This document shows, in pieces, positions 59,646 through 64,000 of a stretch of DNA of 64,000 nt. The notes beneath the pieces were generated by a model that was given only the letters and a program-made list of their open reading frames with translations, was not told where the DNA came from and did no database searches. The stretch is from Tepidimonas aquatica (GTDB taxonomy: Bacteria > Pseudomonadota > Gammaproteobacteria > Burkholderiales > Burkholderiaceae_C): NCBI RefSeq assembly GCF_007556585.1, contig NZ_VJNA01000014.1, forward strand, positions 1 to 64,000. The letters are read 5' to 3'. Each line of letters starts with the position of its first letter. Position 1 is the first letter of the stretch. A program made the translations under genes and the position numbers.

Positions 59646-61303
59646 GGGGCAGACTCCTGCACCGGCTGCGCCAAGCGGTAACGCAGTTGCGCCCGCGTCA
59701 TGCCCAGCGCGCGTGCGGCGGCGGTGAGGTTGCCGCCGTGCCGTTGCACGGCCTCCTCAAGCAAGCTGCGCTCCAGCTGCGCCAAGCTGATCCCACGACG
59801 CACCATATCGTCCAGCACGTGGCCGACGTCCCCACATGGTCGTGTCGCCAGCCGCCCGTCGTTGCCCAGCACCACGTCGGGCTCCGTTGGCCTGCCTGGG
59901 AAGAGGTGCGAAGCGTCGATCCGGGTGCCGGATGTGGCCAGGATGACGCCGCGTTCGATCAGGTTTTCCAGCTCACGCACGTTGCCGGGCCAAGGGTAGC
60001 TTCGCATGGCGTCCAGCGCACGGTCCGACAGGCCGATCGTATGTTTGCCGTGCTGCGCGGCAAAGCGGCGGATCAAGTGCCGCGCCAACGGTTCGATGTC
60101 CTCAGGGCGTTCGCGCAGGGGCGGTATGCGGATCGGGTAGACGTTGAGCCGATACAGCAAATCGCGCCGGAATCGCCCCTGCGCCACGGCCTCCTCCAGG
60201 TCGACGTTGGTGGCTGCCACCAAGCGCACGTCCACCTTTTTGGGGTGGCTCCCACCCAAGCGCTCCACTTCGCCCTCTTGCAGCACGCGCAACAGCTTGG
60301 CTTGGGCGGGCAACGGCATGTCGCCGATTTCATCGAGGAACAGCGTACCGCCGTGCGCACGCTCGAACCGCCCGGGTCGGGCGGCGTGCGCTCCCGTGTA
60401 CGCGCCGCGCTCCACCCCAAAAAGTTCGCTCTCGATCAGGTCGGTAGGCAGCGCGGCGCAATTGACGGCAACGAATGGGCCGTGGGCACGCTGGCTCCAG
60501 GCGTGCAGCGTGCGGGCAAAACGCTCCTTGCCAACCCCGGTTTCCCCGGTCAGCAAAACGGTGACATGGGTTTGGGCCGCTTTGCGCAGCAGCTCCAGCG
60601 CCTGCTGGAAGGCGGGGGACTCGCCCAACAGCGCGCTACCATCGTCGGGCGAGTGCAGCGTGGAGCGCAGCGTTTCGACTTGCTGCTGCAAATCCTCGAA
60701 CCTCAGCAGCATCGGGTCGGCCTCGTAGTCGGCGGCCAACAGTTCACCATCGGGCCAATCGCGCTGGGGGCGCCCCTCGATACGGCAGTGGCTATGGCCG
60801 CAGGCTGCGCAAGCCACTTCCTTGTAGTAAATCGGTTGTCCAAAAAAGCCGCTGGTGTAGCCCGAGGCGTAACCGAGCAGTATCCAGCAAACCGGCTCAC
60901 TTTGGGGACCGAAATCGCGCACGTGGGCATCCACCTCCCAGCTGTGATCCCAGCGAAACACGCCCAGGTAGTGGCCTCTGTCAGCGTCGTACTCGAAGCG
61001 CTCCGGGGTCACTTGAACGGCACCTTCGAGCATGTGCAATTGCGGGCCGACCGCGAACACTTCGAACAGCGGCGCCTTGGGCCGCACCTGCCGCGCCAAC
61101 TGCGCGTCCGCCAAACCAGCAGCGTACCCTGCACGCAGCAGCAAACGACGGGTGGCGTCGCGGCCGATGGTTTGGAACAATTCCCGCCGCAAGGCACCAA
61201 GCGCTGCTGCGTGGATCAGCAGCATGCGCTGCCCGGCCAGCCAAATGCGCCCGTCGTGGGCAGAGAAGTGAATGAGTCGGCGCAGGTCGTCAGCGCCGGG
61301 CAT
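59642..61303 (-). CDS. dmpR: sigma-54-dependent phenol-responsive activator, DmpR/AphR/XylR type
   Basis: 553 residues: XylR_N/V4R sensor (about 10-200), AAA+ (225-460) and Fis-type helix-turn-helix (AARALGMTRAQLRYRL, 528-543). The MopR/DmpR ligand positions are kept: His90 and Trp118 for phenol, and Cys139, Glu162, Cys165, Cys173 for zinc. Walker A is GETGVGKE (253-260). The sigma-54 loop is GAYTGA (300-305) rather than GAFTGA. The start may instead be GTG 61321, 7 nt after GATAAT. It activates the divergent phenol hydroxylase promoter. Confidence 0.93.
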   Translation of the reverse strand: MPGADDLRRLIHFSAHDGRIWLAGQRMLLIHAAALGALRRELFQTIGRDATRRLLLRAGYAAGLADAQLARQVRPKAPLFEVFAVGPQLHMLEGAVQVTPERFEYDADRGHYLGVFRWDHSWEVDAHVRDFGPQSEPVCWILLGYASGYTSGFFGQPIYYKEVACAACGHSHCRIEGRPQRDWPDGELLAADYEADPMLLRFEDLQQQVETLRSTLHSPDDGSALLGESPAFQQALELLRKAAQTHVTVLLTGETGVGKERFARTLHAWSQRAHGPFVAVNCAALPTDLIESELFGVERGAYTGAHAARPGRFERAHGGTLFLDEIGDMPLPAQAKLLRVLQEGEVERLGGSHPKKVDVRLVAATNVDLEEAVAQGRFRRDLLYRLNVYPIRIPPLRERPEDIEPLARHLIRRFAAQHGKHTIGLSDRALDAMRSYPWPGNVRELENLIERGVILATSGTRIDASHLFPGRPTEPDVVLGNDGRLATRPCGDVGHVLDDMVRRGISLAQLERSLLEEAVQRHGGNLTAAARALGMTRAQLRYRLAQPVQESAP

Positions 61304-61329
61304 GGGTAACGATCGGTTCACATATTTGA

Positions 61330-61339
61330 TTATCGATAA
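61330..61339 (+). promoter_or_regulatory. palindrome TTATCGATAA in the dmpR/dmpK gap
   Basis: Perfect 10-bp palindrome 27 bp before the dmpR start. It overlaps GATAAT, a candidate -10 for leftward transcription, so a protein bound here would block dmpR. TATCGAT recurs twice more in this gap (61511 and 61541 region). Confidence 0.45.
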
Positions 61340-61360
61340 CAAAGTTTCCGAAGGCTCTTG

Positions 61361-61370
61361 GGGTTAACCC
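61361..61370 (+). promoter_or_regulatory. palindrome GGGTTAACCC in the dmpR promoter region
   Basis: Perfect 10-bp palindrome about 58 bp upstream of the dmpR start codon. It is a candidate operator for the GntR-type repressor or another regulator. Confidence 0.35.
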
Positions 61371-61374
61371 TGAT

Positions 61375-61387
61375 GCGCCGTGGCTGA
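61375..61387 (+). repeat. 13-bp direct repeat, copy 1 (candidate activator site)
   Basis: GCGCCGTGGCTGA, repeated exactly 32 bp further on, i.e. about three helical turns, so both copies face the same side of DNA. It lies roughly 200 bp upstream of the sigma-54 promoter, as enhancer sites of XylR/DmpR proteins do. Confidence 0.5.
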
Positions 61388-61406
61388 AATCGTACAGTCT
61401 AGGCGC

Positions 61407-61419
61407 GCGCCGTGGCTGA
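61407..61419 (+). repeat. 13-bp direct repeat, copy 2 (candidate activator site)
   Basis: Second GCGCCGTGGCTGA, followed by TTTGATCG. See copy 1 for the spacing. It is about 165 bp before the -24 element. Confidence 0.5.
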
Positions 61420-61427
61420 TTTGATCG

Positions 61428-61442
61428 TGCTGCTATGCAGCA
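61428..61442 (+). promoter_or_regulatory. inverted repeat TGCTGC-TAT-GCAGCA
   Basis: Perfect 6-bp arms around TAT just after the second direct repeat. Candidate site for the GntR-type repressor or part of the activator site. Confidence 0.4.
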
Positions 61443-61540
61443 TAAGGCGTTGACGCAGGCTTGGACGCGTAACGCCATCGGCAGGACTGGTCGCTGCTTG
61501 GGCCTTGTGGGTATCGATGGTTCAGGGTTTTCCCTTATTT

Positions 61541-61553
61541 TTATCGATTGATA
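61541..61553 (-). promoter_or_regulatory. IHF-like site
   Basis: On the minus strand, TATCAATCGATAA matches WATCAANNNNTTR at all but one defined position. It lies between the enhancer candidates and the -24 element, where IHF bends DNA in DmpR/XylR-type promoters. Confidence 0.45.
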
Positions 61554-61572
61554 CGCCATGCTGGGCCATGGT

Positions 61573-61588
61573 TGGCATGGAACGTGCT
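61573..61588 (+). promoter_or_regulatory. sigma-54 promoter of the phenol hydroxylase operon
   Basis: TGGCATGGAACGTGCT compared with TGGCACG-N4-TTGCW differs at two positions and keeps the essential GG and GC 10 bp apart. A start near 61599 would leave about 25 nt before dmpK. The divergent sigma-54 activator gene supports the assignment. Confidence 0.8.
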
Positions 61589-61623
61589 GAGCAGTGGACA
61601 TGTTTTCGTCGTGTCACCATGCC

Positions 61624-61881
61624 ATGACTGCTTCTTCGCCGCCCCCCACCCCATACCCCGTTTTTTTCGAGGGTGTGGACGTGACCCGGAAATTCGTGCG
61701 CGTCACCGCCGAGCGGGGCGATTTCATCGAGTTCGACTTCGCCATCGGCTGGCCCGAGTTGTGCGTGGAGCTGGTGTTGCCCCGCGCCGCGTTCGAAGAT
61801 TTTTGTGTTCGCCACGCCGTCACCCGGCTGGCACCGCAGCCTGAATCCCCCACCGACCCCGTAGACGACGAGGAGATCTGA
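61624..61881 (+). CDS. dmpK: phenol hydroxylase assembly/activation protein DmpK (component P0)
   Basis: 85-residue small protein. The DmpK family pattern is visible in FVRVTAERGDFIEFDFAIGWPELCVELVLP (in parts: VTAERGDFIEFDF and WPELCVELVLP), with an acidic tail. DmpK helps insert iron into the oxygenase and is needed in vivo. ATG 61624 was chosen; two in-frame starts upstream would lie at or before the predicted transcription start. No clear SD precedes it. First gene of the hydroxylase operon, 3 bp before dmpL. Confidence 0.88.
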   Translation: MTASSPPPTPYPVFFEGVDVTRKFVRVTAERGDFIEFDFAIGWPELCVELVLPRAAFEDFCVRHAVTRLAPQPESPTDPVDDEEI

Positions 61882-61884
61882 CCG

Positions 61885-62880
61885 ATGACCACCATCGACA
61901 TCCAGACGCGCAGCATCAAGCCGCTGCGCACCACCTACCACCATGTGGCGCAGTACATCGGCGAGGACAAGGTGCCCAGCCGGTACGAGGAGGCCACCCT
62001 GGGCGCACAGCCCTGCGTGAACTTCCACTACCGGCCCACCTGGGATCCCGACCACGAGCTGTTCGACACGCGGCGCACCCGGGTGGTGATGAGCGACTGG
62101 TACAAGCTGCGTGATCCGCGACAGTTTTATTACGCCACGTGGACCATCACCCGCGCGCGTCAGCAAGACGCAATGGAGGCCAACTACCAGTTCGTGGAGC
62201 AGCGCGGCCTGATCGACAAAATGCCTGCGGCCGTGCGTGAAAAGGCATGCCAAGTGCTGATGCCGCTGCGCCACGTGGCGTGGGGCGGCAACATGAACAA
62301 CGCGTCGGTGTGTGCCTATGGCTACGGCACGGCGTTCACCGCGCCGACCATGATGCATGCGTTGGATCACTTGGGGGCAGCGCAGTACCTGACCCGCCTT
62401 GGGCTCGCTTTGGAAGGTCCAGACGTGCTGGAGGTGGGGCGGCAGGCTTGGTTAAACGATCCCTCGTGGCAGTCGCTGCGGCGCTATGTCGAAGACACCT
62501 TTGTCGTGCGTGACCCGTTCGAGTTGTTCGTGGCGCAAAACGTGGCGCTCGACGGCCTGTTGTACCCACTGGTGTATGGCGCGTTTGTCGACGACCACAT
62601 CGCCATGCAAGGCGGTACTGCGGTGGCCATGCTGACGGCGTTTATGCCAGAGTGGTTCGAAGAAAGCAGTCACTGGGTGGACGCCGTGCTGAAAGTCGCC
62701 GCGGCCGAGTCGGACGCCAACCGTGCGTTGATTGCCGGATGGGTGCGTGATTGGGGCGGACGTGCCGAAAACGCTCTGCAGCCCGTGGCGGCCCTTGCGC
62801 TGGGCGAGGCGGGGGCGGCCGCCCTGGCCGATGCGCGCCAGGAGCTCGAAGCACGCCTTGCCAAGGTCGGTGTTGCTTAA
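61885..62880 (+). CDS. dmpL: phenol hydroxylase oxygenase beta subunit DmpL (P1)
   Basis: 331-residue non-catalytic subunit of the soluble diiron phenol hydroxylase. It has the ferritin-like fold of the family without metal ligands, with the start IDIQTRSIKPLRTTYHHVA and a WGGNMNNASVCAYGYGT segment. It packs with DmpN and DmpO in the (LNO)2 oxygenase. The ATG has GAGGAGAT upstream and lies 3 bp after the dmpK stop. Confidence 0.93.
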   Translation: MTTIDIQTRSIKPLRTTYHHVAQYIGEDKVPSRYEEATLGAQPCVNFHYRPTWDPDHELFDTRRTRVVMSDWYKLRDPRQFYYATWTITRARQQDAMEANYQFVEQRGLIDKMPAAVREKACQVLMPLRHVAWGGNMNNASVCAYGYGTAFTAPTMMHALDHLGAAQYLTRLGLALEGPDVLEVGRQAWLNDPSWQSLRRYVEDTFVVRDPFELFVAQNVALDGLLYPLVYGAFVDDHIAMQGGTAVAMLTAFMPEWFEESSHWVDAVLKVAAAESDANRALIAGWVRDWGGRAENALQPVAALALGEAGAAALADARQELEARLAKVGVA

Positions 62881-62908
62881 AACGTACGCACCACCCAGGA
62901 GTACAGCC

Positions 62909-63178
62909 ATGTCCAATGTCTTTATCGCATTCCAGGCCAACGAAGAAGCACGTCCGATCGTCGAGGCTATTCTGGCCGACAACCCCAATGCCCAGGTTGA
63001 TCACTCGCCAGCACTTATCAAAATCGACGTACCGCAGCGCCTGACGATACGCCGACAGACGATCGAAAATATTACCGGGCAGCCCTTTGATTTACAGCAA
63101 ATACACGTCAACCTGGTGACGTTGTCCGGTCACGTCGACGAAGACGATGACCAGTTCATCCTGAGCTGGAAACACTAA
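62909..63178 (+). CDS. dmpM: phenol hydroxylase activator/coupling protein DmpM (P2)
   Basis: 89-residue cofactor-free effector that binds the oxygenase and couples electron flow to hydroxylation. It belongs to the MmoB/DmpM family: SNVFIAFQANEEARPIVEAI at 2-21, and QRLTIRRQTIEN near 43-54. The length matches DmpM. Start ATG 62909, with CCAGGAG upstream. Confidence 0.94.
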   Translation: MSNVFIAFQANEEARPIVEAILADNPNAQVDHSPALIKIDVPQRLTIRRQTIENITGQPFDLQQIHVNLVTLSGHVDEDDDQFILSWKH

Positions 63179-63203
63179 CCTCACCACCCAAGGAGACCTG
63201 AAC

Positions 63204-64000
63204 ATGGATACCCGCGTCCTCAAACGCAAACTCGGCCTCAAGGAACGCTACGCCGCCATGACGCGCGGCCTCGGCTGGGAGACCACCTACCAGCCGATGG
63301 ATCAGGTCTACCCGTACGACAAGTACGAGGGCATCAAGATCCACGACTGGGACCAGTGGCAGGACCCGTTCCGCCTGACCATGGACGCCTACTGGAAATA
63401 CCAGGGCGAGAAGGAACGCAAGCTCTACGCCGTCATCGACGCCTTCGCGCAGAACAACGGCTTTCTGGGCATCAGCGATGCGCGCTACGTCAACGCGCTG
63501 AAGCTCTTCATCCAGGGCGTCAGCCCGTTGGAGTATTACGCGCATCGTGGCTTTGCGCATGCCGGCCGTGCGTTCCGCGGCGAGGGTGCCCGTGTGGCAT
63601 GCCAAATGCAATCGATTGACGAGCTGCGCCACTACCAGACCGAAACGCATGCCATCAGCACCTACAACAAGTACTTCAACGGCATGCACCACGCGAACCA
63701 CTGGTTCGACCGCGTGTGGTACCTGTCGGTGCCGAAGAGCTTTTTCGAGGACGCCTGCACCGCCGGCCCGTTCGAGTTCCTCACCTCGGTGAGCTTTTCG
63801 TTCGAGTATGTGCTGACCAACCTGCTGTTCGTGCCGTTCATGAGCGGCGCGGCGCACAACGGCGACATGTCCACCGTCACCTTCGGCTTCTCGGCGCAGT
63901 CCGACGAGAGCCGCCACATGACGCTGGGCATCGAGTGCATCAAGTTCATGCTGGAGCAGGACGAGGGCAACGTGCCGATCGTGCAGCGCTGGATCGACAA
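63204..64000 (+). CDS. dmpN: phenol hydroxylase catalytic (alpha) subunit DmpN (P3), cut by window end
   Basis: First 265 residues of the diiron oxygenase subunit, normally about 500-520. From spacing in related toluene/phenol monooxygenases the iron ligands should be Glu110, Glu140 and His143 (DELRH), Glu201, and Glu235 and His238 (SDESRH); all are present. It hydroxylates phenol to catechol with O2 and electrons from the DmpP reductase. Start ATG 63204 with AAGGAGA upstream. The open frame continues past base 64000; dmpO and dmpP are expected beyond. Confidence 0.95.
   Translation, partial: MDTRVLKRKLGLKERYAAMTRGLGWETTYQPMDQVYPYDKYEGIKIHDWDQWQDPFRLTMDAYWKYQGEKERKLYAVIDAFAQNNGFLGISDARYVNALKLFIQGVSPLEYYAHRGFAHAGRAFRGEGARVACQMQSIDELRHYQTETHAISTYNKYFNGMHHANHWFDRVWYLSVPKSFFEDACTAGPFEFLTSVSFSFEYVLTNLLFVPFMSGAAHNGDMSTVTFGFSAQSDESRHMTLGIECIKFMLEQDEGNVPIVQRWID

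Overview
The window is GC-rich chromosomal DNA from a betaproteobacterium, most likely Burkholderiales/Comamonadaceae. Evidence: Burkholderiales-type gene orders (phaR-rimO, nadE-glnB, ilvI-ilvH-ilvC-pssA-leuA), polyhydroxybutyrate genes, a bpt-aat pair, TRAP transport and an aph/dmp phenol operon. Genus is not decidable from sequence reading alone. Coding density is high, many neighbours overlap by ATGA/GTGA, and about ten genes carry a -10-like hexamer only 6-10 nt before the start codon, suggesting frequent leaderless or near-leaderless mRNAs.

Layout. 1-691: right end of an IS3-family element cut by the window edge. 780-9582: housekeeping block (tesA/ybbA, rlmB, paired chromate transporter halves, phaR, rimO, two tRNA-Leu(CAG), rnr, YggT). 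9591-12707: molybdenum cofactor operon moaA-mobA-moeA. 12784-19527: TlpA-like thioredoxin, a K+-independent membrane pyrophosphatase divergent from the soluble pyrophosphatase, nadE, glnB, LOG and RDD proteins. 19625-26054: TetR regulator, a palindromic operator candidate, a TRAP transporter and three enzymes resembling quinate/shikimate catabolism (NAD-type shikimate dehydrogenase, HPPD-like protein, TIM-barrel dehydroshikimate dehydratase). 26213-32420: branched-chain amino acid genes, with a complete-looking leucine attenuator before leuA.

32574-54069: PBP7-like peptidase, IclR regulator, bpt-aat-nth, aminotransferase, an odd hybrid gene that looks like a deletion scar of a helicase/ATPase defence-type locus, TrpB2, serB, mfd, a fused ispDF, an OmpR-type two-component pair, 3-hydroxybutyrate dehydrogenase and relA. 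54161-57163: tRNA-Val(GAC) followed by dnaB interrupted by a 422-residue intein carrying a LAGLIDADG homing endonuclease. 57183-58793: DUF2789 protein and a PAS-GGDEF protein.

58890-64000: phenol catabolism. A GntR repressor (AphS-like) and an XylR/DmpR-type activator overlap by ATGA and point away from phenol hydroxylase genes dmpKLMN, which run off the end of the window. The 320-bp gap holds a good sigma-54 promoter, an IHF-like site, a 13-bp direct repeat spaced three helical turns apart and three palindromes. Phenol would be sensed by the activator, which retains the zinc and phenol ligand positions of this sensor family, switching on the hydroxylase that converts phenol to catechol.

The most unusual items are the DnaB intein, the hybrid helicase/ATPase remnant at 38190, the leu attenuator, and the split, reordered dehydroshikimate dehydratase/HPPD pair in the TRAP cluster.
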